DNA of 16,155 bases from CALAED01 sp937891035 (GTDB taxonomy: Bacteria > Actinomycetota > Actinomycetes > Streptosporangiales > Streptosporangiaceae), in the NCBI GenBank assembly GCA_035642125.1, contig DASQSZ010000347.1:1-16155 (forward strand), given 5' to 3'. Of the stretch, positions 1 to 6,719 are shown piece by piece. The notes below the pieces were generated by a model. The model worked only from the letters and a program-made list of their open reading frames with translations, ran no database searches and was not told the DNA's origin. Position 1 is the first letter of the stretch; each line of letters starts with the position of its first letter. The translations under genes and the position numbers were made by a program.

Positions 1-1198
1 AGAAGGGCTCGCCGCGCTGCTCGCCCGGCAACCGCGAAGCCCCCGCACGCTGGCGCAGGCGCTGGTGCTGCGCGGCATGCTGCTGTGCCATACCGGCCGG
101 GTGACCGAGGCGATCGACGTCTTGGACCGGGCGGCGGAACCGATCTCCCAGTGGGTGCACGAGGTGCCGTGGGTGGCCGAGACGCGCTGGGCCTTTCGGA
201 CGTACGCGCTGATCTTCGACGGCCGGCTGCTCGAAGCCGAGGCGGAGGCGGCGGGGTTCTACGCCCACGCGGTGGAGACCGGCTGGGAGCTCCCCTTGCG
301 CCTGTCGTGCGCGCTGCAGGCGCACATCGCGCGGCTGCGCGGGCGGGTGCGCACGGCCGCTCGCTGGGCGCGGGAGTCGAAGCGGCAGTACGGCCGCCAG
401 CCGCTGTCGTACTTCCACAACTTCGTCATCGGCGAGCTTGCCCACGATGAGGCGCTCATCGGGGCCGCCGCCGCGGCGGCCGCCAGCTTGGCCGAGGCCG
501 ATTTGTCGCCGTTGCGGGGCGAGGCACTGTTCCAGCCATGGGTCGAGCTCGCCCGGCCGGCGGTCGCGGCGGCCGGCGGCGACCGCGCCAAGGCGATCGA
601 GCTGGCCGGCGCCGCCGCGGACTTCGCGCGCGGCCAGCAGGCCGTCCCGTTCGAGGCTCTCGCGCTGCACGACGTGATCCGGCTGAGCACCGCGCGGACG
701 GCGGCGGTGGTGACCGCCGCCGACCGACTGGCCGCGCTGGCGGCGGCCTGCGAGTCCGGCCTCGTCGGCGCCCTCGCGTCCCATGCCGACGCCGCCGTGC
801 GCGGCGACGCCGAGTACCTGGAGCGGGCGGCGTTCTCGCTCGCCGGGATGGGCGCCGACCTGATGGCGGCCGAGGCGTTCGCGCGGGCCGCCACCGTGCA
901 CCAACACGAGGGCCGCACGGCCAGCGCCCGCCGGCTGCGGACACAGGTCGCGCTGCTCCTCGATCGCTGCGAGGGCGCCACCACCCCGGTCGTAGCCGAC
1001 CTCAAGGCGCCGCAGCTGACCGCCCGCGAACGCGACATCGCCCGGCTCGCCGTGGAGGGCCTGTCCAACCAGCAGATCGCCGAGCGGCTCGTCATCTCCA
1101 AACGCACCGTCGACAACCACCTGCACCAGATCTACGGCAAGCTCGGCATCGGCGGGCGGGCCGATCTCGCCGCGCTGCTCTTCCCCGACGATCCATGA
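1..1198 (+). CDS. LuxR-family transcriptional regulator, C-terminal part (5' truncated)
   Basis: The frame is open from base 2 with no stop, so the gene begins before the window; the GTG at 65 and the ATG at 77 are internal. The visible protein (about 398 residues) is an alanine-rich, all-helical region with repeated helical pairs, such as would form a TPR-like sensor or scaffold. It ends in a LuxR/NarL-type helix-turn-helix: LTARERDIARLAVEGLSNQQ at about 55 residues from the end, then IAERLVISKRTVDNHLHQIY and KLGI. This layout fits the C-terminal half of large LuxR regulators (LAL type with an N-terminal ATPase), but the N-terminal part is not visible, so the subfamily is inference. It probably binds DNA through the last 60 residues. 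No co-transcribed partner is evident; the next gene starts 121 bases downstream. Confidence 0.85.
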   Translation, partial: EGLAALLARQPRSPRTLAQALVLRGMLLCHTGRVTEAIDVLDRAAEPISQWVHEVPWVAETRWAFRTYALIFDGRLLEAEAEAAGFYAHAVETGWELPLRLSCALQAHIARLRGRVRTAARWARESKRQYGRQPLSYFHNFVIGELAHDEALIGAAAAAAASLAEADLSPLRGEALFQPWVELARPAVAAAGGDRAKAIELAGAAADFARGQQAVPFEALALHDVIRLSTARTAAVVTAADRLAALAAACESGLVGALASHADAAVRGDAEYLERAAFSLAGMGADLMAAEAFARAATVHQHEGRTASARRLRTQVALLLDRCEGATTPVVADLKAPQLTARERDIARLAVEGLSNQQIAERLVISKRTVDNHLHQIYGKLGIGGRADLAALLFPDDP

Positions 1199-1305
1199 TC
1201 AGGCGGCTGCGGTACGGACTGTGCGGGCCGGCGCGGGACGGTGTAGGCATCGGACTCCGCCGCATTGAGTACGGCCATGCTCAGGGCAGCGGCGCCCACG
1301 ACCCG

Positions 1306-1311
1306 TAAACT
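1306..1311 (+). promoter_or_regulatory. Candidate -10 element (TAAACT) of a leaderless transcript
   Basis: TAAACT fits the TANNNT -10 pattern and ends 8 bases before the ATG at 1320. A transcript from it would begin at or next to the start codon. No Shine-Dalgarno-like run precedes the ATG, which agrees with leaderless expression, common in actinobacteria. No convincing -35 box is seen. Confidence 0.35.
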
Positions 1312-1319
1312 TCGCAGTC

Positions 1320-1529
1320 ATGGATCGCGCCGATGCGTTACCGCTGCTGCCAGAGGCCTATGCCCGTGCGCTGATCCTGCGCGAGCGGGGCGCCAGCACA
1401 GGCGACATCGCCGACGATCTTGACATCGTGGTGGAGGCCGTACCCTCGCTGCTGCGCCTCGCAGACGCCAAGCTGGCCCGCCTGCTCGCCGAACACCCGG
1501 CCCCGGACGGCCAAGGGGCTCCAGCTTGA
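1320..1529 (+). CDS. Small sigma-region-4-like helix-turn-helix protein
   Basis: The gene encodes a 69-residue protein. Residues about 10-62 read as a compact helical domain: LPEAYARALILRERGAS, then GDIADDLDIVVEAVPSLLRL and ADAKLARLL. This resembles the region 4 helix-turn-helix of sigma-70-type factors, with a turn near DDLDIV. There is no region 2, so it is not a complete sigma factor. The last ten residues (AEHPAPDGQGAPA) are a disordered tail. The ATG at 1320 is the only sensible start and lacks a ribosome binding site, fitting the nearby leaderless-type -10 element. It could be a small regulator; similar short proteins are usually annotated as hypothetical. It converges with the LCP gene. 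Confidence 0.6.
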   Translation: MDRADALPLLPEAYARALILRERGASTGDIADDLDIVVEAVPSLLRLADAKLARLLAEHPAPDGQGAPA

Positions 1530-1602
1530 TCGCCCCGGCGAGACCTGAAGGCCACCGCGCGGCGACCGGACCGACCCGGGCGGAGCGGGCACGTCCGGGC
1601 GC

Positions 1603-1616
1603 GAGCGGTGCCGCTC
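1603..1616. terminator. Short GC hairpin in the convergent gap
   Basis: GAGCGG-TG-CCGCTC is a perfect 6-bp inverted repeat that overlaps the stop codon of the minus-strand LCP gene and lies 74 bases after the stop of the plus-strand gene. It has a very short loop and no U-tract on either strand, so it is at best a weak bidirectional termination or 3'-end structure. Confidence 0.2.
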
Positions 1617-2886
1617 AGCGGACGGTGTCGACGTTGTTCGTCGCCTGGCGGTTCTTGAGGTAATCACCGACCCTGTCCTGCCGCACCGCCGTGAACAGCG
1701 CCCTGCCCTTCACCGGGTCGAGGAAGACGACGCTTTGCGTGCCCACGCGCCCGGTGCCCCTGGTCGGAGCGGTCATGAACGCGATGTCACCGGCGCGCAT
1801 GCCGCGGGCGCCGAAGGCGAGCGAGCGCAGGTGGCGCATCCCCACCGTGTCGTCCACGCTGACCGACTTGGTCAGCGCCTCCAAGAACGCGTTGAGCTTC
1901 AGCGGGTTGGTAAAGGTGCCCCGGCTGACCGCCTTGTTGGCGAGCGCCTTGAGGAAGGCCTGCTGGCGCTTGATCCGGTCGAAGTCGCCGCCCGCCAGCC
2001 CGTAGCGCTGGCGGACGAACCACAGGGCGCGTTCTCCGTCGAGATGGTTGACGCCGGCCTGCCACGTTTGGTGGTGCATCGGGTCGGTCACGGTCTTGGC
2101 CACGTGCACGTCGACTCCGCCGAGTGCGTCGGTCATCGTCTGCATGCCCTCGAAGTTGAGGATCGCGAAGTGGTCGACGCGAACCCCGGTGAGCGACTCG
2201 ATGGTCCGGATGAGCAGCGGATAGCCGCCCCAGGCGAAGGCTGCGTTGATCTTCGACTTGCCGCGGCCGGGTATGGTCACCCACGAGTCGCGCGGGATCG
2301 AGATCAGGTAGGCCGCTTTCCGATCCTTGGGCAGGTGCACGAGCATGATCGTGTCCGAGCGCTGGCCGCCCACGCTGGTCTGGCCCGGCCGCTCGCCCGC
2401 GGCCCTGGTGTCAGAGCCGATCAGCAACCAGTTCTCGACACCCTTGGGGCCGGCGGCCGGCCGGTTGGCGTAGCTCGGCAGCGCACCGGCAATGCGCGTG
2501 ATGTTGTCGTCGTAGGCGTTTTGCCGTTCGAAGAACAGGCCGGCGCCGCCCCCCGCCACCAGCAGCACGAACACGGCGAGGCCGATGAGGATGGTGCGCC
2601 GCCGCTTGCGGCGCTTCCGTGGAGCCTCACGCTCGCCCGGCCCGTGTGGGCCGTCCGCCCGGCCAGGGCCGTCCGGCCTGTCCGGCGCGCCGGGCCGGTC
2701 GGGCCCGAAGAGTTCGTCGAGGCCGTAGGGGTCCCGCTCTGGTGATGTGGTCTTGGGACGTCCGATGTCCCGTCCCTCAATGCTGCTCAGGGCCTGCTCC
2801 CGGCGGATGCGACAGACGGTCTCTAGGTCCGGTGATCGCGCCCGGGCGGGCCGGCGCGAGAGAGAACCTCGTGGGCGTTTCCCCAC
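1615..2886 (-). CDS. LytR-CpsA-Psr (LCP) family glycopolymer transferase
   Basis: LCP proteins transfer undecaprenyl-linked glycopolymers (teichoic acid- or arabinogalactan-type) onto peptidoglycan outside the cell. From the GTG at 2886 the protein has 423 residues: a long acidic, Pro/Gly-rich cytoplasmic N-terminus (with DPYGLDELFGPD at 52-63), a basic KRRKRRR stop, one membrane helix at about 98-118, then the extracellular LCP domain from about 152. Visible signature residues are GSDTR (158-161), RSDTI with the conserved Arg, IPRDSWV (R199, D200) and DFDRIKRQQ (301-309), which together form the pyrophosphate- and metal-binding site of the family. The start is uncertain: the GTG at 2886 has no clear ribosome binding site and the first 45 residues are poorly conserved in style. 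It is divergent from the PPOX gene. Confidence 0.9.
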   Translation of the reverse strand: MGKRPRGSLSRRPARARSPDLETVCRIRREQALSSIEGRDIGRPKTTSPERDPYGLDELFGPDRPGAPDRPDGPGRADGPHGPGEREAPRKRRKRRRTILIGLAVFVLLVAGGGAGLFFERQNAYDDNITRIAGALPSYANRPAAGPKGVENWLLIGSDTRAAGERPGQTSVGGQRSDTIMLVHLPKDRKAAYLISIPRDSWVTIPGRGKSKINAAFAWGGYPLLIRTIESLTGVRVDHFAILNFEGMQTMTDALGGVDVHVAKTVTDPMHHQTWQAGVNHLDGERALWFVRQRYGLAGGDFDRIKRQQAFLKALANKAVSRGTFTNPLKLNAFLEALTKSVSVDDTVGMRHLRSLAFGARGMRAGDIAFMTAPTRGTGRVGTQSVVFLDPVKGRALFTAVRQDRVGDYLKNRQATNNVDTVR

Positions 2887-2932
2887 TCAAAAGGTGACGA
2901 ATGAGCCCTTGTACAGGTTGACAGCAATAGGT

Positions 2933-2947
2933 CCCCCACGGTGGGGG
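2933..2947. promoter_or_regulatory. Perfect G/C-tract palindrome (possible CsoR/RcnR-like operator)
   Basis: CCCCCAC-G-GTGGGGG is a perfect inverted repeat with 7-base arms around one base, followed by TAT and flanked on the left by a TTGACA hexamer (2919-2924) and GCAATAG. It lies 47 bases upstream of the LCP start. CsoR/RcnR-type metal or sulfur sensors recognise C-tract/G-tract dyads flanked by TA, so such an operator is possible. No gene for such a sensor lies in the window, and the assignment is inference. Confidence 0.3.
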
Positions 2948-3015
2948 TATTCGGAAACCGGCCGCGCTCGCGCCGTGGCCGGCGCTCGGCCCATGGAGTT
3001 CAGTCGGCGGCGGAA

Positions 3016-3052
3016 GGGACATTGGCCACGATTTCTAGGGACCTTAGGTCCT
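3016..3052 (+). promoter_or_regulatory. Pair of DosR/DevR-like boxes upstream of the PPOX gene
   Basis: Two sequences beginning GGGAC lie 22 bases apart: GGGACATTGGCC (3016-3027) and GGGACCTTAGGTCCT (3038-3052). The second contains the perfect dyad GGACCT-T-AGGTCC. The DosR consensus of mycobacteria has GGGAC, four bases, then GTCCC; the second box has one extra base in the spacer and the first matches mainly in its left half. Paired boxes about two helical turns apart are typical of DosR promoters. The boxes are about 175-210 bases upstream of the PPOX start, and PPOX-fold proteins (for example Rv0080) belong to the mycobacterial DosR regulon. Confidence 0.4.
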
Positions 3053-3194
3053 GGTGGAGTCGGCGGCCGAACCGCCAAGGTAGGCGGGCGACCACCCGTA
3101 TGCCGATACCGGACGGGGCGGCATCGGCTTCCGCGCGGCCGATGGGCGCCGGCCACCTGAACGAGGGGCGGGCACGGCGATCGCGGTACTCCAC

Positions 3195-3230
3195 ATGACG
3201 GACGACCATAACGAACGCGTGGGCACATGA
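3195..3230 (+). other. Possible 11-codon leader reading frame overlapping the PPOX start
   Basis: ATG at 3195 opens a short frame, MTDDHNERVGT, whose TGA overlaps the PPOX start codon as ATGA (3227-3230). Such an overlap could couple translation, and the PPOX start itself lacks a clear ribosome binding site. The leader also lacks one, so this may be coincidence. Confidence 0.2.
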
Positions 3231-3661
3231 ATGAGATCGGGCGCGACCTGACGGAACTGACGGACGCCGAGTCGCTCGCCTTGCTGGCGAGCGTGTCGCT
3301 GGGCCGCATCGTCTTCACGATGCGGGCGCTGCCGACGGTACGGCCGGTCGGCCACATCCTCGATGACGGCCAAATCGTGATCCGCAGTCACCTGGGTGCG
3401 ATGATCGTCTCGCCGGGCGACGCCAATTCCGGCGCGGTGGTCGCCTACGAGGCCGACGATCTTGATCCGGTGCGGCGGCTGGGCTGGGGTGTGTCCATCA
3501 CGGGAACCGCCCGCATCCTGCGGAACACCGCTCAGGTCGAACGCTACCGGCGGCGGCTCAGCCCATGGGTGAACCACTCGACCGACGACATCATCGCGAT
3601 CCACCCGGAGCTCATCAACGGCTTTCGCCTCACCGTGCAGGGGCAGCCGGAAGAGCTCTGA
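3227..3661 (+). CDS. Pyridoxamine 5'-phosphate oxidase-fold (PPOX) flavin-binding protein
   Basis: The 144-residue protein has the layout of small split-barrel flavin-binding proteins (Pyridox_ox_2-like). An N-terminal helix (LTDAESLALLASVSLGRIVF) is followed by the strand and turn ALPTVRPVGHILDDGQIVIR, a region with SHLGAMI, then GAVVAYEADDLD, the strand GWGVSITGTARIL and a C-terminal INGFRLTVQGQ strand. The Pro-Val in the second strand and the SITGTA strand are typical of the fold. It probably binds FMN or a related cofactor in the cytoplasm; the reaction is unknown. Families of this size are often stress or hypoxia genes in actinobacteria, which fits the DosR-like boxes upstream. It converges with the DNA ligase gene, 54 bases away. 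Confidence 0.8.
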   Translation: MNEIGRDLTELTDAESLALLASVSLGRIVFTMRALPTVRPVGHILDDGQIVIRSHLGAMIVSPGDANSGAVVAYEADDLDPVRRLGWGVSITGTARILRNTAQVERYRRRLSPWVNHSTDDIIAIHPELINGFRLTVQGQPEEL

Positions 3662-3715
3662 GCGGCACCACGACGGCGAACGCGGCAGCCCTCCTCAAAA
3701 AGAACAAGCCCGTGG

Positions 3716-4717
3716 TCATTCCCGTACCACCGCTGATGGGCGCTTGTCGCGCCGCAAGCCCCGAAACCGCGGATGGCGCAGCTCGCCGTCCGCCGTCCAT
3801 GCGGTGAAGGACACCTCGCCGACCAGGCGTGGCTCCACCCAGTGCACGTCGCCGGAGCGCGGCGGTGCGCCGCGCGCGAACGCGGACCGCGGCCGCTCCA
3901 GGCGCGCCAGTTCGCCGCCGAGCCGCCGCAGCGTGCGCTCGTCGAACCCGGCGCCCACCTTCCCCGCGTACACCAGGTCGCCGGCCGCGTCGTGGTAGCC
4001 GAGCAGGAGCGCGCCCAGCCCGACGCGCGAGCCGCGCGGATCGGTGTAGCCCCCGATGACGAACTCCTGGGAGTTCTCGCACTTGAACTTGCGCCAGTCC
4101 GAGGTGCGTCCATGCTGGTACGGAGCGTCGGCACGCTTGGCGATCACCCCTTCCCAGCCCTTCCGGCAGGCCTGCGCCCAGAAGTTCTCGCCGTCGGCCC
4201 TGCGGTGCGTCGTGTACCGCAGCGGGTCGGCGAAGGACAACAGCCGGCGCAGCAGGCTCTTGCGTTCCCGCAACATCAGGCCCGTTGTGTCGTACCCGTC
4301 GGCGTGCACCACGTCGAAGACGTAGAAGTAGACCGGCACGCCGCTGGCCCGGGCCGCGGCCGGGTCGCCGAGCTGGATGCGCCGCTGCAGCCGGGCGAAG
4401 CTCGTGACGCCGCGGTCGAAGGCGACGACCTCGCCATCCACGACGAAGTCGCCCGCCTGCTGGGCGGCCAGCGCGTCGACGAGTTCTGGATAGGTGTCGT
4501 TGACCCGCTTCTTGTTGCGCGTCAGCAGCCGCACGTCGTCCCCGCTGCGGAAGGCCAGACAGCGCTCCCCGTCGAACTTGGGCTCGAAGATCCAGCCGGG
4601 GTCGGAAAACCGGTCATGGGTGAGCGTGGCGAGCGCGGGGTCGACCCAACGGGGCTGCCGTCGCCTGGCGAAACGCTCACGCGCCACCGCCGCCAGGGCG
4701 TCGGCCAAGTCGATCAC
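3716..4717 (-). CDS. Stand-alone ATP-dependent DNA ligase (LigD ligase-domain/LigC type)
   Basis: The enzyme seals nicks in DNA through a lysyl-AMP intermediate. All core motifs are visible in the 333-residue form: motif I KFDGER with adenylated Lys47; VDGEVVAFD (93-101); the FYVFDVVHADG region (131-141) for motif III; WEGVIAKR (188-195) for motif IV; WRKFK (208-212) for motif V. An OB-fold domain follows (YTDPRGSRVGLGALLLGYHD onwards). The start is placed at GTG 4717 because GGAAAGGGGAG (4723-4733) lies 5 bases upstream; the frame extends to 4783 without such a signal. Length and order match actinobacterial ligases used in end joining and excision repair. There is no Ku, polymerase or nuclease domain beside it. 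Confidence 0.9.
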   Translation of the reverse strand: MIDLADALAAVARERFARRRQPRWVDPALATLTHDRFSDPGWIFEPKFDGERCLAFRSGDDVRLLTRNKKRVNDTYPELVDALAAQQAGDFVVDGEVVAFDRGVTSFARLQRRIQLGDPAAARASGVPVYFYVFDVVHADGYDTTGLMLRERKSLLRRLLSFADPLRYTTHRRADGENFWAQACRKGWEGVIAKRADAPYQHGRTSDWRKFKCENSQEFVIGGYTDPRGSRVGLGALLLGYHDAAGDLVYAGKVGAGFDERTLRRLGGELARLERPRSAFARGAPPRSGDVHWVEPRLVGEVSFTAWTADGELRHPRFRGLRRDKRPSAVVRE

Positions 4718-4861
4718 GTCCGCTCCCCTTTCCTCGTTCGCGTGCCACCACTCCGCCGCATGGTCTTCGCACGGCGATCGCACGGTTTGTCCTTTTCGGC
4801 CATGATCGGGCCGTTCCCGGCCATGGCGGATGTAGTCACAAACCGAGACCTGCGGCCGAAC

Positions 4862-6463
4862 TCAGGGCGCGCAGCTGCTCGGGCGGTCCCCGGGCTCGGC
4901 GCAGCGGAACAGCGACGGGTTCACGACGGCCGGCGGCCGCCACAGCCCCGACCCCTGCTCGTAGGCGAAGGCGTACGACAGCAGCCGCGCCTCGGTGAAG
5001 GCGGTCCCGAGGAACGTCATGCCGAACGGGCGGCCGCTCGCCGGGTCGTACCCGATGGGCACCGCCACCGACGGATACTGCGCGCGGGCACCGATTCCGG
5101 CGGAGCCGTTGCCGGCGAAGACGATCGCGTCCAGGTTCTGGACCCGCAGCACGGAGTCGATGCGCTCGCGCGCCGTGGCGATGCCGGCGTCGCGGTCGGC
5201 CTCGTAGGCCGCCTTGGTCGCCGGATCGTCGATGTCCACCCCGTTCGACGCGATCAGCTGGGTCTGGCCGAACTTGATGGTCCCCTCGCTCGCGTGCTCG
5301 GTGTTGAACCGCACGATGTCGTCGAGTGTCTTCATCGGCGCCCCGGCGGGCAGTCGGGCGAGATAGGCGTTCAGGTCCCGTTTGAACTCATACGTGAGGA
5401 TGCTTGGCGGCAGGTTGCCCGTCTCGACCGTGACCTCGACCACGGTGGCGCCCCCGGCGCGGAGCACGTCGAGCGCGCGGCCGAACGCCGTGCCCTGGTT
5501 TCCGGTTGGCGCGCTCGCGACCCCGATCCGTACGCCCCGCAACGCGTCGGGGCGCAGCGCGGCGGTGTAGTCGGTGCCGGCCACGCCGGCGCTGCCCGCG
5601 GTGGCCGGGTCCTCGGGGTCGACGCCGGTGAGCGCGGTCAGCAGCGTCGCGGCGTCGTGCACCGAGCGCGCCATCGGGCCCGCCGTGTCCTGGCTGGCCG
5701 CGATCGGCAGGATGCCGGTGCGGCTGACCAGGCCCACCGTCGGCTTCACTCCAACGAGGGAGTTCGCGACCGACGGGCTGAGGATGGAGCCCGAGGTCTC
5801 GGTGCCGACCGTCACCGGGGCGAGCGAGGTCGCGGACGCCACCGCCGACCCCGAGCTTGAGCCGCTCGGCGTCTGGCTGGCGTCGTAGGGGTTCAGCACC
5901 TGTCCGCCGAGCGCGCTGTAGCCGGACGGCATGCCCTGGGTCGTGAAGTTCGCGAACTCGGTGAGGTTGGTCTTGCCGAGGACGACCGCGCCCGCCGCGC
6001 GCAGCCGCCCGACGAGAAAGGCGTCGGCGCCCGGACGGGAGTTCTCAAGCGCGATGGCGCCCGCGGTCGTCGGCAGCCCGTCGAGGTCGATGTTGTCCTT
6101 CACCAACACCGGGATGCCGTGCAGCGGGCCGCGCACTCGGCCCTGCGCCCGCTCGGCGTCGGCCCGCCCGGCCTCCTCCGCTGCCCGGGGATTGATGACG
6201 CGGACCGCGTGCAGGGAGGGGCCGCGGGTGTTGAGCGCCTCGATCCGGTCGAGGTAGGCGCGGACCAGTTGGACCGAGGTGATCTTCCGGTCGCGCTGCG
6301 CCTGCTGGAGCTGTGCGATCGTCGCGGTCTCGAGATCGACGGGGAGCGGCCGGTCTTTCTGCACCGCCGCGGTGGGCGATATCAGCACGGCGGAGACGGT
6401 GGCCGCGGCGACGGCGAACAACGCGAACGGACGGGCCGATCGCCGGGCGAGCGAGGTGCGCAC
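4862..6463 (-). CDS. Exported amidase-signature family hydrolase
   Basis: The protein belongs to the amidase-signature family and hydrolyses a C-N amide bond by a Ser-cisSer-Lys triad. The start is set at GTG 6463, which is preceded by AAAGGA (6472-6477) with an 8-base gap; this gives 533 residues. Residues 1-35 form a signal peptide (basic MRTSLARRSARPF, hydrophobic ALFAVAAATVSAVLI, then SPTAA), so the enzyme is probably secreted. The triad reads Lys122 in VLVKDNIDL, Ser202 in the SGSSSGS loop and Ser226 in TETSGS, spacing close to that of bacterial peptide amidase. The glycine-rich signature is slightly altered (SGSSSGS instead of GGSSGGS). The substrate, whether peptide amide, aryl amide or another, cannot be read. 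It is divergent from the dehydratase gene. Confidence 0.88.
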   Translation of the reverse strand: MRTSLARRSARPFALFAVAAATVSAVLISPTAAVQKDRPLPVDLETATIAQLQQAQRDRKITSVQLVRAYLDRIEALNTRGPSLHAVRVINPRAAEEAGRADAERAQGRVRGPLHGIPVLVKDNIDLDGLPTTAGAIALENSRPGADAFLVGRLRAAGAVVLGKTNLTEFANFTTQGMPSGYSALGGQVLNPYDASQTPSGSSSGSAVASATSLAPVTVGTETSGSILSPSVANSLVGVKPTVGLVSRTGILPIAASQDTAGPMARSVHDAATLLTALTGVDPEDPATAGSAGVAGTDYTAALRPDALRGVRIGVASAPTGNQGTAFGRALDVLRAGGATVVEVTVETGNLPPSILTYEFKRDLNAYLARLPAGAPMKTLDDIVRFNTEHASEGTIKFGQTQLIASNGVDIDDPATKAAYEADRDAGIATARERIDSVLRVQNLDAIVFAGNGSAGIGARAQYPSVAVPIGYDPASGRPFGMTFLGTAFTEARLLSYAFAYEQGSGLWRPPAVVNPSLFRCAEPGDRPSSCAP

Positions 6464-6574
6464 GGCACGGGTCCTTTCATGACGCCTCACGGGGCGGGGA
6501 CGGCGGGGACTCGGGAACGGCGAGGGGCCGCGGGACGAAGGGGGGGTCACACGCCCGACTTTTCCGGCCTTATC

Positions 6575-6607
6575 GCGTCTTTTGCGTCTTACTTACGTCA
6601 TAGAACG
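6575..6607 (-). promoter_or_regulatory. Tandem GCGTCTT/ACGTCAT half-sites and candidate amidase -10 box
   Basis: GCGTCTT at 6575 and 6584 and ACGTCAT at 6595 form three similar words 9-11 bases apart. On the minus strand TATGAC (6602 to 6597) can serve as a -10 box, with TTGCCT (6625 to 6620) 17 bases upstream as -35, for the amidase gene. TAGAACG (6601-6607) overlaps this box. The boxes match the consensus only partly, so this is a candidate. Confidence 0.3.
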
Positions 6608-6654
6608 GGCGGGCGCCGGAGGCAAGACGAGACGGCGGTATGCCGGATCCGATG

Positions 6655-6683
6655 CAGACAGCGCCGCCGGCACGTTCTAGATT
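6655..6683 (+). promoter_or_regulatory. Candidate promoter of the dehydratase gene
   Basis: CAGACA (6655-6660) and TAGATT (6678-6683) are separated by 17 bases and face the dehydratase gene, 36 bases upstream of its ATG. The word CGTTCTA (6673-6679) overlaps the -10 box and is the inverse of TAGAACG at 6601, which sits in the divergent amidase promoter. Confidence 0.35.
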
Positions 6684-6719
6684 CGCAAGGGGAGTCGACC
6701 CGGTGACGAAGGGCGTTGC

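Noticed and set aside
65..67. GTG at 65 as a true start of the LuxR gene
   Set aside because: The frame is open to the window edge, no ribosome binding site precedes this codon, and the LuxR family usually has a much longer N-terminal part.
2993..3160. Small plus-strand frame starting ATG at 2993 in the divergent region
   Set aside because: Arg/Gly-rich, no ribosome binding site, and it would run over the DosR-like boxes; more likely non-coding.
3773..5860. A 695-codon open frame on the plus strand
   Set aside because: It is antisense to the DNA ligase and amidase genes, whose catalytic motifs are intact; long antisense frames are expected at this GC content. The translation is Arg/Gly/Val-rich with no domain.
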